A stretch of 6,661 bases of DNA, from NCBI GenBank assembly GCA_021157815.1, contig JAGGVT010000060.1, positions 1-6,661 of the forward strand. Direction: 5' to 3'. The notes under the pieces were generated by a model. The model did not search any database. It saw only the letters and a program-made list of their open reading frames with translations, and was not told the origin of the DNA. Shown here in pieces: positions 1 to 5,417 of the stretch. The stretch is from a bacterium. GTDB lineage: Bacteria; JAJVIF01; JAGGVT01. Both the position numbers and the translations under genes were made by a program. Position 1 is the first letter of the stretch, and the number at the start of each line of letters is the position of its first letter.

Positions 1-136
1 GCAGGTTAGGAAGTTAGCAGGTTAGTAAGTTAGCAGGTTAGTAAGTTAGCAGGTTAGTAAGTTAGCAGGTTAGTAAGTTAGTAAGTTAGCAGGTTAGTAA
101 GTTAGCAGGTTGGTAGGTTAGCAGGTTGGTAGGTTG
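1..136 (+). repeat. Octamer tandem array 1 (17 units of 8 bp)
   Basis: The first 136 bases divide exactly into seventeen 8-bp units with no spacer. The consensus is G(C/T)A(G/A)GTTA. Units 3 to 10 alternate strictly between GCAGGTTA and GTAAGTTA, giving four perfect copies of a 16-bp higher-order unit. Base 2 and base 4 are linked: C goes with G and T with A. The last four units are degenerate (units 14, 16 and 17 end in TTG; units 15 and 17 are GTAGGTT plus A or G), as expected at the edge of a decaying array. The array starts at the window edge, so its true left end is unknown. It carries no coding potential. It resembles in kind the short tandemly repeated sequences of some bacterial genomes (for example the heptamer STRRs of filamentous cyanobacteria), but the unit differs. 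Confidence 0.97.
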
Positions 137-146
137 AATTATCAAA

Positions 147-174
147 ATAGCACCACGATAAATCGTGGTGTTAT
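147..174. repeat. Palindrome A upstream of the ligase gene
   Basis: CACCACGAT at 151-159 and ATCGTGGTG at 162-170 are perfect complements around a 2-nt centre. The stem extends outward through a G-T pair (150/171) and three A/T pairs to 147/174. There is no T-run on either side, so it is a poor intrinsic terminator. It looks like a REP-type palindrome or a protein-binding or RNA-structure site. It shares the CACCA...TGGTG arms with palindrome B, 60 bp downstream. Confidence 0.85.
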
Positions 175-226
175 CCAATGCATGTTGAAATATTCACCTT
201 GGCAATATCGGCTTTAGCCTTTCACC

Positions 227-252
227 GATAACACCATGCTTTAGCATGGTGC
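227..252. repeat. Palindrome B upstream of the ligase gene
   Basis: CACCATGCT at 232-240 and AGCATGGTG at 243-251 form a perfect 9-bp stem with a TT centre. The core GCTTTAGC recurs as GGCTTTAGCC at 210-219. A lone right-arm-like piece, TTTTAGCGTGGT, follows at 257-268. GATAACACCATG at 227-238 is also complementary (one G-T pair) to CGTGGTGTTATC at 164-175 in palindrome A, so A and B can instead pair with each other. Palindromes with this type of core are typical of REP-like elements, but no RAYT transposase is present here. Confidence 0.8.
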
Positions 253-334
253 TGAGTTTTAGCGTGGTACGGTATTAAATATCTTGGAATATTACCCATG
301 ACCTGTTTTTCTGTTAAAATACTTCCCAATAGTG

Positions 335-2452
335 ATGGTCAAATCAAAACGTAAAAAATCAGATAAAGCATCCAAAGAAGTATTTCTTCCGTGGCTGATT
401 GAACGCCGCGAGAAAATATTCTTCGTTTTTTTCGCAGTGTTTATGATTTTGCTTCTGATAAGCCAGGGTGGAGCGAACGATTTAAAGCGAGCGCCGATAT
501 GGGCATTTCGTGGAGTCGCTTTTCTTGGATTTCTGTTCTTTTACCTGCTGGAATATGCTCGCCCTGAAAAAAACGGAATAATGTTTCCTACATCGCGACA
601 AAAAATATTATATTCCCTTTACTGTTTCATAATAATATTTCTTGCTGTCAACTTATTAACTGCGACCTCATGGCAGAATGCTTTTTCTGAATCACTGACC
701 TTCCTGATGATTCTGGCTTTTATGTCCCTTGCCTCTTTTTATGCTTTCAGCCGCGAGCGAATCAAATATGTGATTCACATTCTTCTTGCCATTGGATTAT
801 TCGCGGCAGTGCATGGATTGATAACGTATTTCATGCGGGGAGCATCATCGCCGCTGGATTCGTTTTTCGCGTGGCATAATCCGGCGGGCGGATATTTTGT
901 GCCAATTCTGGTTGTTTTTCTTACGCTCCTTCTGACTGAATCTCCAATGAAATCATTGGGGCGTTACGGCTGGATTGGAACAGTGATCATAGGCGCTGGA
1001 CTTGTCTTTACTCTTTCGCGCGGAGCGTGGATCGCAGCGCTTCTGGCTGCTTTGCTTCTACTGATTCTGCTTGGTCTGAAGAAAGCATACAATCGGACAG
1101 GCGTCAAAACCGCATCAATTGTGTTGGTTGTGATTTTGTTGGCAGCCGTATTCATCGGAGGGAAATCGTTTTTTGAGCCGGTGTTCCTTCGAATAGTAAG
1201 CTTCACAGCGGCAGAGGATTTCTCAATGCAGGGACGGGAGAATTTCTATTCCGGCGCGGTTGAGATATTCAAAGATAATAAACTAACCGGAATTGGGCTT
1301 GGCGCGTTTGGTTATGTCTATCCGCAATACCAGAAAGACCCCAGGTTTTATGCGCGAGACCCGCACTCGTTTTATCTCAGGCTGTTATCGGAGGGTGGAT
1401 TATTCGGAATTATCATTATCCTGCATATCCTATGGTGTTATTTCCATGTGCTTAAAAAGTTTTTTAGATGCAGGGATTCATCCATAATCCCCATCAGTGC
1501 CGGATTAATCGCGGCGCTGACCGCCGGATTGCTGCATCTGGCGATAGATTTCGACGACACTTTCCCAATCATACTTCTGAACCTTGGCGTAATCTGGATA
1601 CTCGCTTTAAACCTTCTTGATCCTGTCGTTGCGATTTCCAAGGAGGAAGAGGAGTCGGAGGAAAGTAAACCAAAAATTCGAACATCAATCGCAGGCGCCA
1701 GTATCACACTTGCGTTATTCGTTTTCATTGCGGTATTTCACTGCGGTCGCATGTATTACTCGGAGAGTTTTGTGGATGCCGGAAAAACTTTCTCATCCGT
1801 GGGTGAATATAAACAGGCTGAGGATTTATATTCAACAGCGCTTTCGTATTATCCTTTGAACGAACGAGCGCTTTCCGAGCGTGTGAAATCGCTTCTCTTT
1901 ATGCATGATATAGCTGTGCAATCCGATTCACCCGAGGAGAAGCCTGAACTCATTCTGCAAAAAGCTGAGGCATCCTCGAAAAATCTAAAAAAATATATTC
2001 CCTTCAGCGCGAGAAGCTATCACCTGTCAGGGCTAACGTTAATCAGGGACAGTAATCGCAATTCTCGAATCACTGCAATAGATGATTTCGCAAAAGCGCT
2101 TGAATTGGACTCAATGAATTCACCGAGATATTTCCGCGACGCCGCGCAGGCATATCTTGAGATGGGTGGGATTGATCCGTTCCGTTCAACGATTAGAAAA
2201 TTCACAAGGAGATATCCTTATAACCTCGTAGAGGAATACTCCAAAACGCGCCTTGACTGGATTATTCTTCCCGATATCTACCAGGACATTCTGATGCTTG
2301 AGGCTTCATTGCTTGAGAGCGAGGAAAAACTCACCGGCGCAAAAGCGCGTTACAAAAAAGTGCTTAAGCTGGAGGAGATTCGCAAGAGAATTCTTGGAGA
2401 TGATTATATCGAGCGCAAGGAGATTGTTGAGATTGCCTTATCAAAAACCTAG
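335..2452 (+). CDS. O-antigen ligase/polymerase-like membrane protein (Wzy_C type) with TPR-like C-terminus
   Basis: This is a polytopic inner-membrane protein of about 705 residues, probably transferring undecaprenol-linked glycan onto an acceptor (lipid A-core or protein) or polymerising it. About 12 hydrophobic segments span residues 29-44, 57-73, 93-110, 122-138, 145-167, 186-201, 214-249 (a pair), 261-276, 356-377, 383-427 (a pair) and 450-470. The Wzy_C hallmarks are present: LSRGAW at 228-233, GRENFY...GIGLGAFG at about 301-327 in a long extracytoplasmic loop, and H345-S346-x9-G356-L-F-G359. The last of these fits the published WaaL motif H[NSQ]x9Gxx[GTY]. After the last membrane segment, residues 477-680 contain TPR-like helical repeats, as in other ligase-like proteins with extracytoplasmic tails. 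Start: ATG at 335, or GTG at 332; neither has a clear Shine-Dalgarno. Ligase, polymerase and protein O-oligosaccharyltransferase cannot be told apart from sequence alone. Confidence 0.92.
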   Translation: MVKSKRKKSDKASKEVFLPWLIERREKIFFVFFAVFMILLLISQGGANDLKRAPIWAFRGVAFLGFLFFYLLEYARPEKNGIMFPTSRQKILYSLYCFIIIFLAVNLLTATSWQNAFSESLTFLMILAFMSLASFYAFSRERIKYVIHILLAIGLFAAVHGLITYFMRGASSPLDSFFAWHNPAGGYFVPILVVFLTLLLTESPMKSLGRYGWIGTVIIGAGLVFTLSRGAWIAALLAALLLLILLGLKKAYNRTGVKTASIVLVVILLAAVFIGGKSFFEPVFLRIVSFTAAEDFSMQGRENFYSGAVEIFKDNKLTGIGLGAFGYVYPQYQKDPRFYARDPHSFYLRLLSEGGLFGIIIILHILWCYFHVLKKFFRCRDSSIIPISAGLIAALTAGLLHLAIDFDDTFPIILLNLGVIWILALNLLDPVVAISKEEEESEESKPKIRTSIAGASITLALFVFIAVFHCGRMYYSESFVDAGKTFSSVGEYKQAEDLYSTALSYYPLNERALSERVKSLLFMHDIAVQSDSPEEKPELILQKAEASSKNLKKYIPFSARSYHLSGLTLIRDSNRNSRITAIDDFAKALELDSMNSPRYFRDAAQAYLEMGGIDPFRSTIRKFTRRYPYNLVEEYSKTRLDWIILPDIYQDILMLEASLLESEEKLTGAKARYKKVLKLEEIRKRILGDDYIERKEIVEIALSKT

Positions 2453-2499
2453 AATGTCGCCCGTCTTCCTAAACTAACCACAATAGAAAAAATAAAAAA

Positions 2500-2579
2500 C
2501 CGAGCTCCGAACGTTAGTGAGGGATAATCAAATCTTATACAATCCACATCCATACCCCTCACTTACGTTTGGGGCTCGG
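2500..2579. repeat. 80-bp element bounded by 24-nt imperfect inverted repeats
   Basis: The left arm (2500-2523) begins CCGAGCTCCGAACG and ends GTGAGGG. The right arm (2556-2579) begins CCCTCACTTACG and ends GGGGCTCGG. The 24 positions pair with 21 Watson-Crick pairs, two G-T pairs and one T-T mismatch, around a 32-nt AT-rich loop. A-rich ATAAAA sequence flanks both sides (2492-2499 and 2580-2585), which could be a target duplication but is low-complexity. Read on the minus strand, the stem is followed by a T-rich tract (complement of 2481-2499), so terminator function would favour leftward transcription, although both neighbouring genes run rightward. It may be a REP/BIME-like or MITE-like palindrome. 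It could also protect the 3' end of the ligase mRNA, which has no other terminator. Confidence 0.8.
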
Positions 2580-2658
2580 ATAAAATCAATTTCTATTTCA
2601 AAATAAAAATCCGGCATACCTGATTACTATTTCAACACTCCATGAATAAATAATCACT

Positions 2659-2687
2659 TTGCGGATTTATTGATTTCAAGGCATAAT
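2659..2687 (+). promoter_or_regulatory. Possible sigma70-type promoter of rpe
   Basis: TTGCGG at 2659-2664 and CATAAT at 2682-2687 are separated by 17 bp. The -10 element matches 5 of 6 consensus positions, the -35 only 3 of 6. Transcription would start near 2694, leaving a leader of about 30 nt that contains the GGAG ribosome site at 2716-2719. The upstream inverted-repeat element makes a promoter in this gap plausible, but the match is weak. Confidence 0.35.
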
Positions 2688-2725
2688 ATGATGTGGGACA
2701 AACCAAAGCACAAGTGGAGTAAACC

Positions 2726-3391
2726 ATGGCACGAAACGTTTTGATATCACCATCCATTTTATCCGCCGACCAGTCAAGACTGGCGGATGCAATAATCGAG
2801 GCAAAAAACGGCGGCGCTGATTTGATTCACGTGGATGTCATGGATGGCCATTTCGTGGATAACATCACGATTGGTCCCGGAGTTATAAATGACCTCGCGA
2901 AAGTCGCAGATGAACAAGGCATCGGGTTGGATGTCCACCTTATGATTTCAAACCCGATTCGCCATCTCGATAAATTCATCGCGTCGAAACCTGAATACCT
3001 GACAGTGCATCAGGAAGCGGAAACACATCTCCACATGGCGCTGGATAAAATCAAAAAAGCCGGAATCAAAGCAGGCGTGGCGATAAATCCATCCACGACT
3101 CTTCATGTTCTGGAAGAAATAATCCCGATTATGGATATTCTTATTATAATGGCAGTGAATCCGGGATGGGGCGGACAGAAATATATCGAGCTTGTGGAGG
3201 ATAAAATCGCGCTGGCACGTGAGTTTGTCAACGCGGAAAATCCATCCTGCGTGATTGAGGTCGATGGCGGAGTGAATCCTGAGAACGCGGTTAAACTGTG
3301 TGAGCTTGGCGTGGATATACTGGTCGCCGGCAATTCGGTTTTTAACGGCAAAGGAACGGTTGAGGAAAATATAAAAGCTATCAGAGGTTAA
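2726..3391 (+). CDS. rpe: Ribulose-phosphate 3-epimerase
   Basis: This cytoplasmic TIM-barrel enzyme interconverts D-ribulose 5-phosphate and D-xylulose 5-phosphate in the pentose phosphate and Calvin-type pathways. At 221 residues it has the usual full length. Family motifs run in order: SPSILSAD at 8-15, HVDVMDGHFV at 35-44 (metal ligand H35, and D37 as ligand and catalytic acid/base), DVHLM at 69-73 (ligand H71), VNPGWGGQ at 144-151 (phosphate loop; many homologues have F where this has W), EVDGG at 178-182 (D180, second catalytic acid/base and ligand), and AGNSVF at 201-206 at the phosphate end of the barrel. All four expected metal ligands are present, so it should be active. The start is supported by GGAG at 2716-2719, 6 nt before the ATG. 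It is followed after 4 nt by a zinc-ribbon gene and probably co-transcribed with it. Confidence 0.98.
   Translation: MARNVLISPSILSADQSRLADAIIEAKNGGADLIHVDVMDGHFVDNITIGPGVINDLAKVADEQGIGLDVHLMISNPIRHLDKFIASKPEYLTVHQEAETHLHMALDKIKKAGIKAGVAINPSTTLHVLEEIIPIMDILIIMAVNPGWGGQKYIELVEDKIALAREFVNAENPSCVIEVDGGVNPENAVKLCELGVDILVAGNSVFNGKGTVEENIKAIRG
3383..3388 (+). promoter_or_regulatory. Ribosome binding site of the first zinc-ribbon gene, inside rpe
   Basis: AGAGGT lies within the last codons of rpe, 7 nt before the ATG at 3396. It selects that ATG over the out-of-frame ATG at 3391, which overlaps the rpe stop. The arrangement suggests translational coupling with rpe. Confidence 0.6.
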
Positions 3392-3395
3392 TGGA

Positions 3396-3608
3396 ATGCC
3401 GGACTATGATTTTTATTGTGAAGACTGCGGACATCATTTTGAGAAATTCTTTCCAATTGACAGCGACAGAAGCGATCTCAAATGCCCGGAGTGTTCAAGT
3501 AAAAAAATCCAGCGAAATTTCGTAAGCATATCGATGGGGAATACAAAAGGTTCATGTACCGATTGCACAAGTGATTCCTGCGATTGGTGTGCAGGGAATG
3601 GTTCTTAG
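3396..3608 (+). CDS. FmdB-family zinc-ribbon protein with a second cysteine cluster
   Basis: This is a 70-residue acidic cytoplasmic protein. The N-terminal half is the FmdB/CxxC_CxxC zinc ribbon: the start MPDYDFYCEDCGHHFE is typical, and C8-x2-C11 with C30-x2-C33 should bind one zinc ion. The last 17 residues add a second, closely spaced set, C54-x2-C57-x4-C62-x2-C65, which could hold another metal. The family is widespread. It is named after a putative regulator of formamidase/amidase genes, but its general function is unsettled, so a regulatory role is only by family association. The gene starts 4 nt after the rpe stop with a well-placed AGAGGT, so it is in the same operon as rpe. About 40 residues of the N-terminal part align closely with the protein at 3770-3976, so the two are tandem paralogues. 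Confidence 0.9.
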   Translation: MPDYDFYCEDCGHHFEKFFPIDSDRSDLKCPECSSKKIQRNFVSISMGNTKGSCTDCTSDSCDWCAGNGS

Positions 3609-3714
3609 TGGCTTTTTCAATACTCCTTAAAGCATGGCGTTATTTCATATTATTTTGATTTTGTAAACACTAAAAGGCTTGCGCAATATATCTATATGTG
3701 GGATAGTATTTTTC

Positions 3715-3746
3715 TATAGACAGCTCGGCTGTCTATAACTTTTTTT
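3715..3746 (+). terminator. Hairpin with T-run between the two zinc-ribbon genes
   Basis: TATAGACAGC at 3715-3724 pairs perfectly with GCTGTCTATA at 3728-3737 around a TCG loop. After AAC comes a run of seven T (3740-3746). This has the form of an intrinsic terminator and would close the rpe/zinc-ribbon transcript. It lies about 107 nt after that gene's stop and only 23 nt before the next ATG, with no room for a promoter between. It must therefore either be read through or act as an attenuator for the second gene. Confidence 0.7.
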
Positions 3747-3758
3747 ACACAAATTTAA

Positions 3759-3765
3759 AAGGTGA
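3759..3765 (+). promoter_or_regulatory. Ribosome binding site of the second zinc-ribbon gene
   Basis: AAGGTGA ends 4 nt before the ATG at 3770, a good spacing that fixes this start. It follows directly after the T-run of the upstream hairpin. Confidence 0.75.
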
Positions 3766-3769
3766 AATA

Positions 3770-3976
3770 ATGCCCTGGTACGATTTTCAATGTGAGGACT
3801 GTGAGCATGTCTTCGAGGAACAGTTAAGTATTAATGATGACCGCAGCGGTCTTATATGCCCTCAATGCGGTGGAAAAGATATCCAACGTGTTTTTCTTAC
3901 CGTTGCTGCCTGTGTTGGCAAAAATAACAATTCAAGCTCATCCAGCTGTTCAACCGAATCATCAACCGGCGGATGA
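3770..3976 (+). CDS. FmdB-family zinc-ribbon protein (paralogue 2)
   Basis: This 68-residue protein begins MPWYDFQCEDCEHVFEE and has one zinc ribbon, C8-x2-C11 and C30-x2-C33, followed by a short strand (IQRVFLT at 38-44) and a flexible serine-rich tail (SSSSS at 55-59). That combination is the classic CxxC_CxxC_SSSS form of the FmdB family. Unlike the protein at 3396-3608 it has only two tail cysteines (C48 and C60), not a four-cysteine set. The two genes share ribbon spacing and near-identical patterns (DRS at 24-26, then CP-x-C at 30-33, then IQR at 38-40), so they arose by duplication and their tails then diverged. A good Shine-Dalgarno supports the start. Its exact role is not known. It is likely transcribed with or just after the rpe operon and ends at the terminator at 4041-4069. 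Confidence 0.9.
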   Translation: MPWYDFQCEDCEHVFEEQLSINDDRSGLICPQCGGKDIQRVFLTVAACVGKNNNSSSSSCSTESSTGG

Positions 3977-3977
3977 A

Positions 3978-4023
3978 GCATTTTTGGGTAATTTAATCCG
4001 TCGGATTAAAAATGCAGCATTTT
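3978..4023. repeat. Composite hairpins after the second zinc-ribbon gene
   Basis: TTTAATCCG at 3992-4000 and CGGATTAAA at 4002-4010 form a tight stem. GCATTTTT at 3978-3985 can pair with AAAAATGC at 4008-4015, stacking outside it with a bulge. AAAATGC at 4009-4015 can alternatively pair with GCATTTT at 4017-4023. These AT-rich stems begin 2 nt after the stop codon and precede the main terminator. They may block 3' exonucleases, or be a decayed terminator. Confidence 0.6.
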
Positions 4024-4040
4024 AAAATAGCTGGAAAATC

Positions 4041-4069
4041 ACCGGACAAATTCTGTCCGGTTTTATTTT
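4041..4069 (+). terminator. Intrinsic terminator after the second zinc-ribbon gene
   Basis: ACCGGACA at 4041-4048 and TGTCCGGT at 4054-4061 form an 8-bp stem with an AATTC loop. The tail TTTTATTTT (4061-4069) follows at once. This is a strong rightward rho-independent terminator. It isolates the ABC gene 52 nt downstream, which must then have its own promoter. Confidence 0.85.
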
Positions 4070-4081
4070 GCTTATGGAAAG

Positions 4082-4112
4082 TTGGCGCAACCATGCGCTG
4101 AAAGGTTATAAT
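4082..4112 (+). promoter_or_regulatory. Promoter of the ABC gene, placed for a leaderless mRNA
   Basis: TATAAT at 4107-4112 is a perfect -10 element. TTGGCG at 4082-4087 is a weak -35 with a long 19-bp spacer. Only 8 nt lie between the -10 and the ATG at 4121, so transcription would start at or within a base or two of the start codon. AAAGG at 4101-4105 is 15 nt from the ATG, too far to serve as its Shine-Dalgarno. The terminator just upstream supports a promoter here. Confidence 0.6.
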
Positions 4113-4120
4113 GAATTTGT

Positions 4121-5305
4121 ATGCCGATTTTAGAGGTAAAAAATCTTTCAAAGAAATTCAAACTGTATCATCAGAAAACCCAGAGCGCGGTTGAACAGTT
4201 TCTGATGCTTAAAAAATCGAGCTTTGAAATATTATGGGCATTGGAAGATGTCAGTTTCACCGCGGATGCCGGACGCATTCTCGGATTAATCGGCCGCAAC
4301 GGTAGCGGCAAATCGACACTTCTCAAGGTGCTGTCGCGAATATACAAACCCAATAGCGGCACGTTCAAATGCAACGGACGACTTGCAAGCCTTCTTGAAC
4401 TGGGCGCCGGATTCCATCCTGAACTTACAGGAAGAGAAAATATCTATCTCAACGGCAGCATTCTTGGAATCCCCAAAAGCACAATTACTGATCGTTTCGA
4501 TGACATTGTCGCGTTTAGCGGATTGGAAAAATTCCTTGAAACGCCTATTAAAACCTATTCATCAGGAATGGTTATCAGGCTTGGATTCTCCGTTGCGATT
4601 GTCTCGGAGCCGGATGTGCTTCTTGTCGATGAGGTTCTCGGAGTCGGTGATGTGGCGTTCGCGCGAAGAAGCATTGAAAAAATAAACGAGCTGAAAGCAA
4701 AAGGCGTAGCGATTATTTTTGTCAGCCATGACATGCCGCTTGTGGCTTCCATTTCCGATGAAACGCTGTGGCTCGATAACGGTAAAGTCGAAAAAATTGG
4801 CGAGTCTCGTGAAATAATCAGGGAATATCTCGCAAGGCTTAGAACCATCTCAACCCGCGATAGTTATCACTCTCTTGGAGCCGCGCCTGTTCCCGACACT
4901 GTTGATGGGCCTGTTATAATCGAGGATATCCGAATTTACGACTCCTCGGATTCTGAAGCCTATCTGTTTAAAACAAACGACACAATGACAATCGCCGTGC
5001 AGCTAAAACGCAGGGAGAAAATAGGCACCACGCATCTGAGAATCGCAATCCAGACAGCATCCGGCGAGGAGTGCCTTGGGCCCGTGCTTAAAACCATAGA
5101 AAATCCTCCTGAAACAATGAAATTAAAATATCGCATGAACTCACTGCCGTTAAACAAGGGAGAATATCAGTTAAATGTAGCGGTGATGGATAGTGAAATG
5201 GTATCGGCGCTGGATGTCCGCCTCGGCGGATTAGGATTCACAATCGGCGGTGACGCATCTGACACATCCGGCGGCTTATGGCACATCGATGGTGAGTGGG
5301 TTTAG
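4121..5305 (+). CDS. ABC transporter ATPase for polysaccharide/polyol-phosphate export (Wzt/TagH type)
   Basis: This is the cytoplasmic ATPase that powers export of finished, lipid-linked surface polysaccharide through a Wzm-type permease. The nucleotide-binding domain covers about residues 1-245: Walker A GRNGSGKST at 58-66, the family-typical LLELGAGFHPELTGREN at 91-107, signature YSSGM at 146-150 followed by IRLGFSVA, Walker B VLLVDE at 166-171 with catalytic E171 and the DEVLGVGD stretch, and switch histidine H203 in VSHD. Residues 265-394 match the C-terminal Wzt_C carbohydrate-binding region (beta-rich, ending GLWHIDGEWV), which in characterised Wzt proteins recognises the chain end. 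All catalytic motifs are intact. The start is forced: an in-frame TGA lies at 4112-4114 and the family homology begins at once. No permease gene is adjacent, so its partner must lie elsewhere. Confidence 0.95.
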   Translation: MPILEVKNLSKKFKLYHQKTQSAVEQFLMLKKSSFEILWALEDVSFTADAGRILGLIGRNGSGKSTLLKVLSRIYKPNSGTFKCNGRLASLLELGAGFHPELTGRENIYLNGSILGIPKSTITDRFDDIVAFSGLEKFLETPIKTYSSGMVIRLGFSVAIVSEPDVLLVDEVLGVGDVAFARRSIEKINELKAKGVAIIFVSHDMPLVASISDETLWLDNGKVEKIGESREIIREYLARLRTISTRDSYHSLGAAPVPDTVDGPVIIEDIRIYDSSDSEAYLFKTNDTMTIAVQLKRREKIGTTHLRIAIQTASGEECLGPVLKTIENPPETMKLKYRMNSLPLNKGEYQLNVAVMDSEMVSALDVRLGGLGFTIGGDASDTSGGLWHIDGEWV

Positions 5306-5306
5306 C

Positions 5307-5406
5307 GTTAGTAAGTTAGCAGGTTAGCAGGTTAGCAAGTTAGCAGGTTAGCAAGTTAGCAGGTTAGCAGGTTAGCAGTTTTGCAGGTTAGCAGGTTTGC
5401 AGTATA
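5307..5406 (+). repeat. Octamer tandem array 2 between convergent genes
   Basis: Starting one base after the ABC stop codon are a half unit and twelve 8-bp units of the same family and orientation as the array at 1-136. The phase from 5311 is GTAAGTTA, then GCAGGTTA or GCAAGTTA up to 5374, then degenerate units (GCAGTTTT at 5375, GCAGGTTT at 5391, GCAGTATA at 5399). Here nearly all units have C at position 2, unlike the C/T alternation of array 1. The array fills almost the whole 112-nt gap to the stop of the minus-strand reductase at 5418. It has no self-complementarity and so is not a hairpin terminator. Confidence 0.95.
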
Positions 5407-5417
5407 AAATGATTCCG

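Noticed and set aside
1-136. CRISPR array
   Set aside because: The units are 8 bp and directly adjacent, with no unique spacers and no cas genes.
1-136. Iteron-type replication origin or telomere-like repeat
   Set aside because: There is no replication protein gene, DnaA box or AT-rich unwinding stretch next to it, units are shorter than typical iterons, and a second copy sits between ordinary convergent genes.
284-320. Sigma70 promoter TTGGAA...TAAAAT for the ligase gene
   Set aside because: The spacing is about 25 bp, far from the usual 16-19, and no better -35 is visible for TAAAAT at 315-320.
964-1206. Minus-strand reading frame inside the ligase gene
   Set aside because: It lies antisense to conserved membrane segments of a well-supported gene and has no features of its own.
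2500-2579. Intrinsic terminator of the ligase gene
   Set aside because: The right side of the stem is followed by ATAAAATC, not a T-run. The T-rich side faces leftward transcription and the loop is long at 32 nt.
4111-4194. Short ORF of 27 codons with AAAGG 5 nt before its ATG, overlapping the ABC gene start out of frame
   Set aside because: The sequence before it is better explained as the -10 element. Its peptide has no recognisable features and it lies inside a well-supported gene in another frame.
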